NCBI RefSeq assembly: GCF_905220565.1 | Contig: NC_059402.1 | Coordinates: 10,665,501 to 10,729,500 of the forward strand | Direction of reading: 5' to 3' | DNA length: 64,000 nucleotides | Source of the DNA: Melitaea cinxia | Taxonomy: Eukaryota > Arthropoda > Insecta > Lepidoptera > Nymphalidae | In this document: in pieces, positions 12,901 to 27,900 of the stretch | Position numbering within the stretch: position 1 is the stretch's first letter | How the letters are laid out: each line of letters opens with the position of its first letter | Made by a program: the position numbers and the translations under genes | The notes under the pieces: model-generated | Databases searched by the model: none | Told to the model about the DNA's origin: nothing | Seen by the model: the letters and a program-made list of their open reading frames with translations, nothing else

Positions 12901-15900
12901 TGTAACTGTTATAGTTTCGGAGATTTCGTGATGAGTGAGTCAACCTACCATCCCCCGTTTTAACCCCAAAAAGGAGTTGATTTCTTAAGATTCATTATTT
13001 GGACACCTACTCACCATCTATAGAGCATACATTTTAAATTTCAAGTCTCTTACTTCAAAAACATAGGACTCATGCAAACTTCCAACCCCCGTTTTACCCC
13101 CTTGGGGTCGAGTTTCTAAAAAATCCGTTCTTAGCGGATGTCTTCGTCCTATAAGGAGCCTACCTGTCAAATTTCAAGTTTGTAAGTTTTAAGTTAAGGA
13201 GATTTCGTGATGAGTGACCTTTCGCTTTTATATATATATTTTTTATATAGTTATACATACTTCCACCTTTAAAATAGCAAGAAGCGTACGAATTGCATCA
13301 CTTAACCATACTACCGAATTTCGCGGCACCCGTCTTAAATAAAACAATTCGATCGTTGTTTAAGATTACATAATATAATATTTTTTTCCGGTTTGTCGTT
13401 ATTTATTTTGCTAAAATTTCTTTGGTCACTGCGTCTAGGTTTATCGGGTAAGTGTACAAATTGTTTAGCATTTGAGTCATACAGGCTTCCAATTTTTTGT
13501 TAATAGTATTAAAGCATGTAAGAGTTTTTGAAGTGTTTAAATTAAGAGGAGTAGAAAGTACTTTTGGAAAAAAAATTAGGTTTAGGTTTCCTAAAAATAA
13601 TTGAACTGAAAATTAACAAAACAATAGTTTGTCAAACTCTTAAACACGTCTAATACCTGCATTTTAATACCACGACTTAAGCTATATTACTTTATCGGTT
13701 CTTTAGAAAGAAGAACGGAAACGTATGAACTTGGCAGAAGAACAAGAACCACCAAATAATTTCAGAGAATTAAGCGTATTGCCTAGTCGGGAAGACATTA
13801 TGGAAGACCGCCCCTATTTGAGAGCTAACTTAATCAAAGGCAACTACCGAGACATAGAACATTACCTTGACGTACAATTCAGGTTACTCCGGGAGGATTG
13901 CTTTGGACCTCTTCGTGAAGGGATACGTAAGTAGCAGAATTCTTGTAATAATTACTATATTTTAGGCGTCACTCTATCAATATGTTCTTATGCCCAAGTA
14001 TTATTTTATATGACATCACATATATTTATATTTTTTTATCCAGTTTATTAATTGCAGGTCAATTTTTGGAAGATCCGAATAAAAGGAAATATGATAATAT
14101 ACGGTAAGTTGGTTGAATATTTTACTATTATAATTTAATAAAAATTATTTTAATGAAAATTACAGTATTTAAAACCTACCTGCAGTTGCAGTAGATTTAG
14201 AACATAATTTGTAGTTCCGTTTACATTTAGATGAATTAAATAATATATTTTCTTTTATAATTAATTGCTATTTTTTTTTACTACAGTTATATTAAAACTG
14301 TCGTACGCAATATTTTTATAATGTGACTATGTAGGTATACTGTAGTATACATTCTTGACATGTTTGTACATTGTTTGTTTTCAGAGTTTTTCATAACGTC
14401 AAATTTGTTAGTTCTTATGTATCGCCGCACAAAGTCGGTTATTACGTAGAGTTTGATGATTACACTAAAAAGAGATTTAAAAAGATAAACTGGTCCTATA
14501 GTAAACGATTTATCTTCGGGTCGTTGGTTTTATTTACCAAGGACAATTGTAATTCTTTTCTTGTAGCGACGATTATCGACCGCGATCTAAAAGCTCTCAA
14601 TAATGGAAAGGTAACGATAATTATAGTTAAATAATATAAGTCACAATTGACCACCGCTCTAGTGTAATGGTATGTGTGCCGTGTCGGCGGCCTCTGAAAC
14701 ACCGACTGTCGCTGGTTCGATTCCCGCTAGGAGTAGATATATGTGGTCATCATCACTCATCATCATTGGTCTCCCAACCGTGCCTCGGAGAGCACGTTAA
14801 GCTGTCGGTCTTGGTTGTTATCATGTACAAATGATGGCGATCGTTACTCATAGTAGAGAATATATCCGCCAACCTTCTTCTACATGGGGAAAGAGGCCTA
14901 TGCCAACAGTGGGATATTACAGGCTAAAGCTTTTTTAAATAAAAATCATAATAAAAATATACAAACCTCTAAATATAAGGTATTACTTACCTAAAGCAGA
15001 TTCAATAAAATTAATCATAATTATTATAATAACATTTTATCTACCTCTTGCTCTATATTCACTTATTTTGAGCCTTAATATATGAAACAATTGTACAAAT
15101 AGTAATTATTCTTCAGATTCCAGTGTCGCTGATTGATAACAAAGTTGATATTTTATTTCTAAAAGATACGTATACCATGATTGAAAGCGAAGTATATTTC
15201 GAGCCTTATTATCACGTTCTCAAAGCTTTACAAGATCCAACATTTCCTCAACATATAGCAATGAAAAAATATATAATCGATGTGGATGTAAGTACAAAAA
15301 GTTTTTTAAATATGATTACTTTTATTTATATATTATTTATATCTACACATGAGTTCACGTTATTTTTGGCGTAAACTTGTGGAGGCCTATGTCCAGCAGT
15401 GGACTGTATAGGCTGTAATAATAAAAAAAATATATTATTTATATCTATATAGATATGTTGATGTAATTATGTAAAATAAATGTTTCATTTTCAGTTTGAA
15501 CCTAGCCCACCAAAATACTTAAATAAAGAAGCAAAATATGAAATAGTGTTACCTCATGACGATGTAGCGACATTCAATGTACTTGATTTAGAAACGTGGC
15601 CATCTGGCGATGATATTCAACTGAACGAAAGTCAATTCGAAGCATATAAAACGGCTTTGACTCATGAGTTTGCTGTTATTCAGGGTCCACCCGGAACCGG
15701 GAAGACATACTTAGGAATTAAAATAGCTGAGACGTTATTAAATAATATTTCAACATCTGGGTGTCTATTACTCCTCGTGTGCTACACAAACCATGCTCTA
15801 GATCAATTTCTACAAGCTCTCATTAAAGTTACCGATTCGATTGTAAGAATCGGAGGTCGATCTCGAAATGAGGCATTGGAAAAGTTTAATTTAAACGAAA

Positions 15901-18900
15901 TAAGGAAGAAAACTAAGTTATCACAAAGTGAATATCGGCTATTCGCTGAGCAAAGAGATGATTTAAAATCGTCTATATTTCAATTACAAAAAGCACAAAA
16001 AGACCTTGATTCGATTAATAACGACATTATTAGTTTTACTTGTATGAGGCACTATGTACCAGACTGCCAAGTTCTTATACATTCTTATAACGCAGTTATT
16101 AAGAATAATCAAGATCCATTGTATTATTGGTTATTTGAGAACTTAACATACGATTTTAACGAACCTATTTTATTTGAAGATAACCAAATTGAAGAACAAT
16201 TATACAAAGAAAATGCAGATGATAACAGAAATACTTTTATCTTAGATGATTTAGAAATAGACCAGACTCATAGTTATAATTCAAATGAAATTGACACGGT
16301 GTTTTCTGTACGAAAAGTTGAACATACTCTTTCATATATGATAAATGAATATCATTCAAAAACTAATCTTGAGCAAAAAGAAAAATTATATAGAACAATT
16401 GTTATACAGAGAACAAAAATAAGACTATTTAAAGTGAGTTCTTATATGTTTAATTTGTTATGAAACATACTGACACTTCATATTAAATGTCATAGACAAC
16501 AGTAATATATTTATTGTAAACATTTTAATAAAATTCAATGTATAAAAAAAGTAAGGAGGTATCTTATTAGTACATGAACGTATTTATTAAATTTTAAACA
16601 GTTACCTACGTGTAAATAGATTTATCAATATTTCTTCAATTTTTTTTTACATTGAATAACTAATTTTACCTTAATTCGTTAGTATAGATTCTTTTAATAT
16701 CCTCTGTGTATTTTGTAGTCTAAGGCTTTCCAATCAAGTAAATACTTGCCAAATTAAGTCTCAACTAAAATCGTTTCTCACGTTTTTGAGGTTTAAAAGG
16801 TGTCTATAAATAAATAAGTCTCGTCCCTGAATACGAGTTATGAAAAGGATTTATAAGAAATTTGTTAATTAACGTCGTTCATTCATCATTCGACTACTGG
16901 ATATTTTGTTCCGTGTAATATTACGATAATAAATGGTATATGATATAATATGATAGATAGAATTTTGACTTTGTTTTAAAACATTATTCCGGTTACAGCA
17001 AATGAAAGAATATTATTTACAAGGAACTCGAATGAGACCAATTAACCATGGAGAAGACGTCAGGTCTTTATCTTTAATTGAACGCTGGATGCTGTACTTT
17101 AGCTGGTCACAATTAGTTTTAGATATATTTAAAGAACGTATAATCCCTCTACAGGTAATAATTTGGATAAATTTATAACCCTTAATTGCGCTTACAAGAT
17201 AACACAAAGCTTATTACAACATATTTGAATTTATTTCTCTTCGACCATAGAATATCGTAAGTTACCATCAATAATATATTTTAGGAGGCTGTCAAGCAAA
17301 ACAATGATGCTTATGAAGAAACAAGAATGTTATTAGATCTTAGTTTATTGAAGAATGTCAAAGTTGTCGGCATGACTACTAGCGGTGCAGCGAGGTTAAG
17401 AAAATTGTTAAAGAGCTTGGCCCCACCTATTGGTATTTTTTTTTTATTTCAAAGTATACTAGGCAACTCTAGATTAAGACCGCGCACGCTCTAACATTAC
17501 TTGTCAGATTGTTTTTATAAATAAATAAAACCTTGAAACTGAGTGGATCGCATTAGGATGATTACACGTCGGCGATTCGCAAAGACACAACGTAAGCACA
17601 AAGATAATATTACAACATCTCTATTATCGCCTACAGAAATACTTGTCGTGACCAGGGATCGAATCTAAGACCACTAACTCGTCAGCCAATTACTTAGGCA
17701 CTTCATGTTACAGTTAGTAAGGTAATTTTTTTCGACAAATGATCTTAACTGACATCGCAATAATTTATGTACTGATATAATTATGGGCTAAGCTTCAGAT
17801 TAAGAACCGTCATTTTAACGTTAGATGGGTTAGGGTTATTTTTTTTTTGTAACGAAATTATGTCGATGATCGGTCTAATTTGGAAATTTGATAACTTAGG
17901 GTTTTTTTGTTTTGTAACGAAATTATGTCAATAAACGGTCAAATTTTGAGCTTAGATAATTCGACGGTTCTTAATCTAAAGCCTTACCTAATTATGTATT
18001 TTAGTATTAACCTTTAGTTAGTTGTTTAACTACATGATTAACTAACTACCAAATATAATAGTTGCAAAAATTACACGATTTTTACAGTTATCGTGGAGGA
18101 GGCCGCTGAAGTATTAGAACAACATATAATTACATCGCTGACTAATAAATGCCAACATCTTATTCTTATTGGTAAGTGCCTTTCTAATTTGGAAAGACAA
18201 TTCGATAAATAAAGTATCCATTGTTGAGATACTTACGCTTTCATAAACAAAAACTTATATATAATAGAAGAATTAAAAATAGCGTTATATTATAGCTAGT
18301 TATAACTGAACTTCAGATCGATTAAGTAGCTCAGTAAAGATTACACAAATTATCAATAATCATATCAATAGTCAACCCTTATTTTATTTTCTACGAGTCG
18401 TAACTTACTTAACTTACAACATTTTAGAGAATATTGTATACTCGAAAAAACATGTTTCTCGTGTGTTAGTTATCACGTTATTTTCCGAGTTTGCTTACAG
18501 AAACGATTTAAGTGCGCGCTATGAAACTAATGTTGGGTGAAATTCGTGTCCAACTACGAAACAGCAGCGATGCTGAAAACGACGTTTTACCGCGCTTTTA
18601 ACTTTAGAAAGATATGGGTATAATAGTATACTAGCATTTACTGTACTTAACTGACGGCGCGTCGCGTTGGGGCAACGGTCACAGCACTGGTTTGTGGCTG
18701 TCGCGCTGGCGGTTGCGGGTTCGATCTCTTACCACCGTGTCTCGGAGAGCACGTTAAGCTGTCGGTCCCGGTTGTTGTCATGTATATCTAATCCTTCAAC
18801 CCACAGTGAAGCAGCGTGGTGGATAAAAGTTCCGATCCTTCTCATACACGGAGAAAGATGCCTATGCCCAGCTGTGGGGAGTAACAGGCTGAATCGTTAT

Positions 18901-21900
18901 CAGTTAATAGCAGCGTCAGATAAGGGCTCACTGTTACTAAGCCCTAGTATAAAAAAAAATAAGAGGCGAACGACTACGGCTCCCGTCCGCAACCTACCGG
19001 TGGTTTCGTAGAGAATCTCTTTCATAATTAGAAAGCTAGATTATTCCCGAGTGTAATAGTTACGGGATACGGGGCTAGATTTCCACTCACTGTGGAGTTT
19101 TGTATTTTTTAGAAATATTTGTTAGTCATCATCATTATTACAGCCTAAACAGTCCACTGCTGGACATATGCCTCCACAAGTTTACGCCAAAAATAACGTA
19201 AACTCATGTGTTTTGCCCATAGTCACCACGCTGGGCAGGCGGGTTGGTGACCGCAGTACTGGCTTTGTCGCACCGACGACGCTACTGCCCGTCTTCGGCC
19301 TGTGTATTTCAAAGCCAACAGTTGGATGGTTATCGCGCCACCAGTCGGCTTTTTAAGTTTCAAGGTGGTAGCGGAACTGTGTTATCCCTTAGTATAAGGG
19401 ATTGTTATTAATAATAAAAAAAATTAGGATTTATCAGCAGGCGTTAAAAAAACTAGTCTCAGAAATTGTTTCTGTCGAGTTGTTTTACTGTTGAGTAAAC
19501 TCAACACATAAAGTATAGATTGATGGTTAAAAAAGAAAAATATATTACACTTATCTGTCTGTGAATAAGACGCAGTAAGAGTCATTCCATACGGTGTAAA
19601 GCGCACCAGAGCAATGCCGCTGCGGCTTCCTATATATAAAAATGCTTTACGCTGGACAAGTCACTCACACAGGCGACCACCAGCAACTGCGGCCGTCGGC
19701 GGCGTGCTTGCGGCTGGCGAAACACTTCCAGCTGGAGGTGTCGCTGTTCGAGCGCATGGTGCTCAACGGCGCGCTGAGCCGGCGCCTGCGCGTGCAGCAC
19801 CGCATGCGGCCGCAGCTGGCGACGCTCATCACGCCGCACGTGTACGCCGACCTGCAAGACCACCCCTCCGTGACCCGCTTCCCCGACGTGCGCGGCCTCA
19901 CGCGCAACCTGTTCTTCTTCACGCACGACTACAGGGAGGAGGTGAGCGACATACATTGCATCGTAACATATATGCCAATTTAACACCATTAAGGGAACTA
20001 ACTGGATTAGGGCATAGCGGGAAATATCCTGACAGAAGATCACAGTTAAATGATGCTGCTCTCTATAACTGTTATGTGCATGTGGTGAAACCAGACAGTA
20101 TGGTGACTAGAGCTCTTGGGGGAGAGGGGGAGTTGAGGATGGCAACGTGCTCGCTATGCTTATAGTATTGCAGGCCTCTATATGCTACGGTAATCGCTTA
20201 CCATCAGGTGGGCCGTACGCATGTTTGCAGACTAGTATATTAAAAAAAGATAAATGAAACTACTATGACTACTTGAACTGACTATGACTACTTGTATTTA
20301 AAAAAAGATAAATGAAAGATATACATCTGTAGTTAATTTTTACAGCCAAATAATAACTACCAACGAGAATCACTTGCGTTTTTGAAGGATTAACAGTGAG
20401 ACCATAACGCTTAAATCAGTCTGAAATAATAGACAAATCCTAATTAATTGCAGCTATTGTGTTGGACGATCTTCAATATCAGACGATAAATAGCGCTGAT
20501 GTCGCCAACTAATTAATTTAACATCCCTTGTTCTCTCTTCTTCCACCACTTGACAAAAATAAAAACAAATCAAAGTAGGCTAAGACTAGGTAATGTAAAG
20601 CTATTATAATACCTTTGAGCTCCGCGTCTGACTTCACCTTAGCTCCGGCGCTGCGGGCAGTGCAATCCATGCGCCGTTTCGCAACTTTATAAGTTATTTT
20701 CGAACAGGAGTACGTAAAAACGATCTTGACTCCAAGATCTACAAACCATATAACTTTCGGTAACCATGCTTAGTTCCGTAGCTTTCACATGTTATATTCA
20801 CATTTCGCACTTGATATTAAAATTTCAGACGTTAATTTATTGTTTTCACACGGTTTTTTAACAAATGATACATGTGATGTTTAATGATTGAGATATAGAT
20901 GCTTTAAAAAAATAGCGCGCCACTTATCGTTTCGCTCCAAAGCAATGTAAGCATAAATTCATTGTTTTTGTTTAAATAACTGTAGAGGTAAAGGTCTAAG
21001 ACCATACAGCCTTGTTTCATGTTATGTTTTTTAATTAAATATATTTCATTTTTATTTATTTACTGTTATATACGAAAAATATTTAATATTTCAGTTCATT
21101 TTATATGATAATAAATAAATACTACGTACTCCTGTTTGAAAATAACTTATAAAACGTGAAAATAACGTGTGAAATGTGAAAATAGCGTGTAAAATGTGAA
21201 AAAAAACTAGCGAAATGTGAAAATAACGTGTGAAAGCTGCGAAATTCGTCTTCTAACTTCAAAACTTTAACCATGGATATCTCCATAACCATGGGGTTTC
21301 AAAGTGTGACAGTGGTACCAGGGGTAGCGTCCCCCCCCCCTTCCCCCACGATCCCGAAATTCGGTTTTTCCTAATCTAAAGCTTTACCTCAAAGTATTTA
21401 GGAGCGATCCAATCTTTTCTAGCGATACCTCCGAACCTTGTTAAATGTATATATTCAAAATAAGTGTATGTCACATCACACAGAATGTTTTCTTCATTAT
21501 GATACTTATTATTATTAAATTAACATGATTTTATATCGTTTAGGCGGTAGACGATAGTTCCAGTAGAACTAATCAAAAAGAAGCAGACATGACACTCAGC
21601 TTGGCCAACTACATAATGCAGCAGGGATATGAACCGGAAGATGTCACAATTTTAGCTGCTTACTCTGGTCAAATGTTTTATATGAGAAAAGTATGTATGT
21701 TACTATGAATTACGAAGTAACGAAATATTTCTATTTTATAATAGATAAGCAACTTTAATATTAATTTTTCCATGATGTGTTTATAGTCGAAAGTAAAACA
21801 ACATTCGTTTATAACATACTATTGTGTCTTCGCACAGTATTTTTTAAGTTGCTCATTTATCATTACTACTACTTTTCTTTCCATTCTGTTGTTAGTTCTC

Positions 21901-24900
21901 ATAGGTAACATTATTAATTTTTATTTTATTTTTTAGCAAAGACTACAGTACTCGCATCTATCTCAGGTCAAAATAACGGTTGTAGACAATTACCAAGGCG
22001 AAGAGTCCAAAATCATATTACTTTCGCTTGTGAGGAACAACGATCAGAATAAAATAGGATTTTTAGGAATGGAAAACCGCATCTGCGTGGCATTGTCTAG
22101 AGCAAGAGAAGGTGAAAGCTTCCGACGCATTTATTAACAACTAATTAATACATATTATTTTAGACATCCAGCTATCTACCTACCTAGTTTCTTTAAAATT
22201 GGTCTAGTAGTTTTTGTGTGAAAGGATAACAAACAAACGTACATACATAATTACATGCATACATCCATCCATCCTGACAAATTTTCGCATTTATAATGTT
22301 AATATGATTTTTAAAGTAATTAAAACTTTTAATTGTAGGTTTTTGTTTTTAGAATATTTCTGAAACAAAATAATTAAAAAAAACTCCTATTGAGATAGTT
22401 GAAATCATCAATATCCACATAGCACTGATTACTAAGCTTAAAAATAATCCTCAATAACCTCAATGATACCATTTCGATATCAAGTTAAGAATATTTAGGA
22501 CTATTAATTTACTTTTCAGGTTTTTATATTTTTGGCAACATTGACATTTTAAAAGCGAATTCAAGCCTGTGGGTAAATATTGCCCAGACTTTGGAAAGCC
22601 AAGATTCTTTAGGAAGGAATATAAAACTTAAATGTGAAAATCATTTAAATCAAATTACGACCGTGAGTACTTATATTGTTGCTCTATTATAAAACTTATT
22701 GTAATAATAATAATAATAATATAACATGACGATAATCTCGTAAAGGCAGAAAAAGGAAAATTAAGTACATAATTTTAGAACTTGCCCACGAGATTACCGC
22801 CATGTGGAATGTAGACTCAGCAATATATAATCGTTCCCATTGTTGTGTCGGTCAACGTCTATTAGCGAAGAGTTTCGACCAACAAAACTAGACTAAGAAA
22901 CTCGCTTGACAGTTGGATCAATGGTCAGATTCATAAGGCAGTGTTTCTTGAAACGGCCCGCATTGTGGGAAGGTTCCTCAGCCTGGAGCCTTAACTACCG
23001 GCGGCCTGGGCCTCAACCTGCCGCCGAAAGACTACTGTTTTTATATTCTTTTTTTTATATAAATATATTTAAAAACATAACAATAAGGAAATATATTGAA
23101 TAAAAATCATAATAATATTTCTTTTCTGGTTTTTGATATTTAATAATCTAAAATCCATTCATAAACAAATACATTATGTAGTAAAAGTAATGTACATATA
23201 CCTATTATTGTTATTTTTTAACCGACTTCCAAAAAAGGAGGAGGTTCTCAATTCGACTGTTTTTTTTTTATGTATGTTACATCAGAACTTTTGAACGGGC
23301 GGACCGATTTCGACAATTTTTTTTTAATCGAAAGGTGGTGTGTGTCAATTGGTACCATTTAAATTTGTTTGAGATCTAACAACTACTTTTCGAGTTATAT
23401 CTAATAATGCCTTTTTACTTGACGCTTTTTTCGTCGACCTACGTTGTATTATACCGCATAACTTTCTACTGGATGTACCGATTTTGATAATTCTTTTTTT
23501 GTTGGAAGGGGATATGCCTTGTTTGGTACCATGATAAGGAAACCAGGATCTTATGATGGGATCCCAGAGAAATCGAGGGAAACTCTCGGAAATCCGCAAT
23601 AACTTTTTATTGGGTGTACCGATTTTGATAATTTTTAATTTAATCAAAAGCTGATGTTTATCATGTGGTCATATATAAATTTTATCGAGATCTGATAACT
23701 ACTTTTTGAGTAATCTTTGATAACGCGTAGTTACTTGACTATTTTTTCGTCGATCTACGTTGTATTACTCGTCGATGTAATTGAAGTCGGTTTATTTTCG
23801 TTTGCGAGCAAACACAATTATTATTAAAAAAATTACTGTACGAGTATTTTTATATAATAAGTCGCTCAGCGGGCGATGGAGAGTGCAAGGCTCGGTATTT
23901 CCCTACGTAACAGAGTCAGAGATAAGGAGATCCGTAGGAGAACCAAGGTAACCGACATTGCTCGAAGGATCGCACAAGGATGGCCGATGGGCGGAAAGGT
24001 TCTAGAGTGGCGACCGCGAACCGGGCGCCACAGCGTTGGCAGCAACCGATCGTCGTGGAAAGCTTTAGGGGAGGCTTATGCCCAGCAATGGGCGTCCGTG
24101 AGCTGATGATGATGAATTTAATATAATATAAAATTCTCGCGTTACAATGTTGGTTACAATATTCCTCCGAAACGGTTGGACCGATTTTTATGAAATTTTG
24201 TGTTCATATTGGGTAGGTCTGAGAATCGGCACAGGAATTAAGGGGTTTAATAACATATATGGCAAAACAATATTTGCGGGGTCAGCTAGAAAAATTTGTC
24301 GAAATCGGTCCACCCGGTCAAAAGTTCTGATGTAACATACATTAAAAAAAATACAGTCGAATTGAGAACCTCCTCCTTTTTTGGAAGTCGGTTAAAAAAT
24401 TTAAAAAAATAATATGTAACATAATAATGTATATTTTATGGCAAGGTAAGTACAGGCAATCAATTAAGCAAATTTTCTTTTCTTTTCTTTTCAGATATAC
24501 TCCATAGATGATTTTAGTAAAGTACCGGAAGGCGGTTGCCTCTTAAAATGCAAATACAACTTACCCTGTCTTCATTCTTGTCCTCTTGTGTGCCATAACT
24601 ATGACCGAGGACATGTTGAAATAAAATGTACTTTAAAATGTGAAAGGTAAAATTGTGAATGTTTGTGTTCATATGTATAATCTATCATTTTGTAAGTATT
24701 AATTCCAAGTCTGTTTATTTTTTTGCCAAAAACTATTTTGTCGACTAAATAATATAGACTAAAAAAATATACTAAACATTTTAGATTTAAAATGATCATA
24801 GGGAGCTGTGTGTAAAACCAAAGTATTCAATTGATTTGGATATTGTTTGATAATAATTAATTCATTATAAATCAATAGAACACATTAACACCAAGCCTTG

Positions 24901-27900
24901 ACGAAATAGAAAAAAAAACATCCGACGTGATATATTTAGTGGTGTATTAAATCTAAAAAAAATGAATTTTTTTTCTTCTATCTGAAATTTTAAAATCTCC
25001 GGTAGTTATCTTAGGTCAGTTCCAAGAATCCCTACTATTATTATAAAGGCGAATGTAAGTTTGTTTGTTACGCTTTCACGCGAAAACTACTTAACCGATC
25101 ATCGTGAAACTTTGTCCACATATTCTTAGAGGTATTAGAAGTAATATAGGGTTATTTTTTACTAAATAAAAATCAATGCGAGTGAAGCCGCGGGAAAAAG
25201 TTAGTTCTCTATAAGATCCTTAACACGATTTATTCATAAAAAATGAAAACTCATCTATTTTTTTCTTTCATGCAGGATAATTTGTGATTTGCAACACGTT
25301 TGTCCGCTGAAATGTATGGATAAATGCAAACCATGCATGATAAAGATCATGAAAACCTTACCATGCGGACACGACATGCAAGTGTTTTGTCATTTGGATC
25401 CGCAGTCGACCAAAATAAAGTGTCTAACTGTTGTGCCTGTTAAATTACCATTATGTGGTCACGAGGTGAATAATTCTTGCCAACTCCTTTTAATATGAAT
25501 ACATTGTATTTTTCCTCAATAAATCCAGTCATTTTCATATTTTATACGCTAAAAATATTTTAAATATCCTAGGCGAACAAAGTATGACAGACGAGAATTA
25601 GCAAAATAGTTTCAAACATTCCTGTTGAGGGTCGGGGATAGGATCGGCAATGCGCTGCCAATGCATCTGGTATTGCTCTGGCGGCCATATGTTACAGTAT
25701 CCGCTTACTATCAAGCGGACCGTACGCTTGTTTGCTACTTTTGAAGTAAAAGTTCTTTATTCACGTTTGACTTAGGGAGTAAGCTGGCGAATGCGTGACG
25801 AGAGCGTTACGAAAAGTGTAATCTGGTTAGGCGGAAGCTGAGAGAGAGAGATATAAGTTAAATGGAGCATAAAAAGTTTTATGTACGGTCAAAAGCACAC
25901 TCGTTTTCTTTAATTTGATTGATATTTTTGTTAGTTTATTGTGTAGATATATATTTTTTACGTTCATTGAGTGTATACAATCACCTTGTGGTTAAATAAA
26001 TTTTTTCATTTAGTTCCGAACGTTTCAGGTGAAAAAGTCGTGTTACATGGAAACGGCGAAGGTGAAATGTCCGGTGCCGTGCGAGCTGCACGTGGAGCGC
26101 TGCGGGCACGCCTGCGTGCGCTCCTGCCACGTGGACGACGACCCCGACCACGAGGAGGTGCGCTCTAGCCCTGCAGCCTACTGGGGACCACTTAAAATAC
26201 GTGTGACCTAATGGGGGGGGGGGGGGCTTGTCACGCTAAGTTGCAATTTTAGTGACCCCTAACAAATATTACCTCTCAAAAGCTGAGCCCTCCCCCATAA
26301 AAGATTTTATGGTTAAAAATAGCAATCAGCTTAATATATATTTTTTTCTTTTTTTAATGAAACAATCGTGATTTAAAACCTCGATGAAATAAATATATAT
26401 GCGTCAGGATAAAGAAACAGACATAAATGTATGAGATAGAATACTTTACACAGTATTTTATATTCTCGGTAAAAAAATCTCTCATTGGCTACTTTTCAAA
26501 AGTTTTGCAAACACATACTTTTTTTTATTATTTTGAAGATATATAAAAAACCGTCGCCTTGTTGTATCTCGTACCCAACCCACCTCCCCCTATATGCGTA
26601 CGTATATTATATAAGCAATTCCTATGTGAAAAAGGGGACGGTGTGGCGTTTTATGCTAGATTATAGAACCTCATATGTATATTCTTATTTTCGATAAGTT
26701 GAATTGAATAGGGGAACAAAACTGTGGCCCTTTTTCCGCCTAAATACACCCATAAAAGTACAAAATCTACGTAAGTAAAGTATTACCTCATCTTGTGTTT
26801 TAAAGCGCCAAGATATTTCCTTTACCGCACAGTTTTTGCTATTGGTTTTTTTTCTCGTGGCTTGCTCCATTTCGATCCAAACTATAAGGCATCCCTTGTT
26901 GTTTCTGCACTTATTATTGTACTTTCTGAAAAAATTGTCGTTATTATAGTTAACTGTAACTTTTGCAGGCTTTTCCTCTGTGCCATCAGAATCCCTCTCC
27001 AGTGAAGAAAAAAAATTAAATCATATCTATCGATTGGCACTAGTTTAATATCCAAGTTTTTATTTTCTTTTGCTCATCGACAAACTCACCTTTGCCTAAC
27101 ACGCCTTTCTTGAAACAATTTTTATTTAGTAGCCCGACATATAAACCTGTGCAGTTTCAAACTGCTTGAAACGGCAGAAAACGAGATCTTCATATATGGC
27201 ATTCTATAAGAATGGCGAGTGAGATATGCTTGTTAAAAAACCCCATTTGCTTTTTTTTTGTTTATTCTCACCAATTTTTTACCATATGTTTTTTATCTTA
27301 GTACATCTGCACCAAACCCTGCGTTAAAGCTAAGAAGGGTTGCACTATGGAACTTGTAGGCGATCGCGGTGACCACCAGTGCATGAAGAAGTGTTATGAA
27401 GAATGTGACGACTGTAACGTAGAAGTACGTATCGAAAATCCAGTTTAATTACTTTGATAAGTTTGAAAAAGATTAAACTGAATAAAATATTATTTATTTT
27501 GACGGTAAGCTATCAATTAGCGATTAGAATAATTGATATATTACTCTTAATAACTGCTCAAATAGTGTAATATTGTGTGGTACGACGATCCCTGCGTCAA
27601 TAAATAATCAGTAGGGTTAATTATCTAATGGGTGACATGTCCATTGCACAATCACCCGTGACCTCGGCGTCTGCAACGTCGCCGGAAATAAAAAAAGCTG
27701 AAATGACAGTTAAATTTAATTAGCGATATACAGGGTACTTGAAGATGAAACCGTTTGTTATTTAACAAATTTGAGAATTTAAAAACCATTGCAGTAACTC
27801 CTAGAATCAAAATGATACAAATCGAATACTTAGCGAATCACGGTGTACGCAAAGCTTCGACCGTATTCAACACTACATACACAATAATTGTGTTTGCTCG

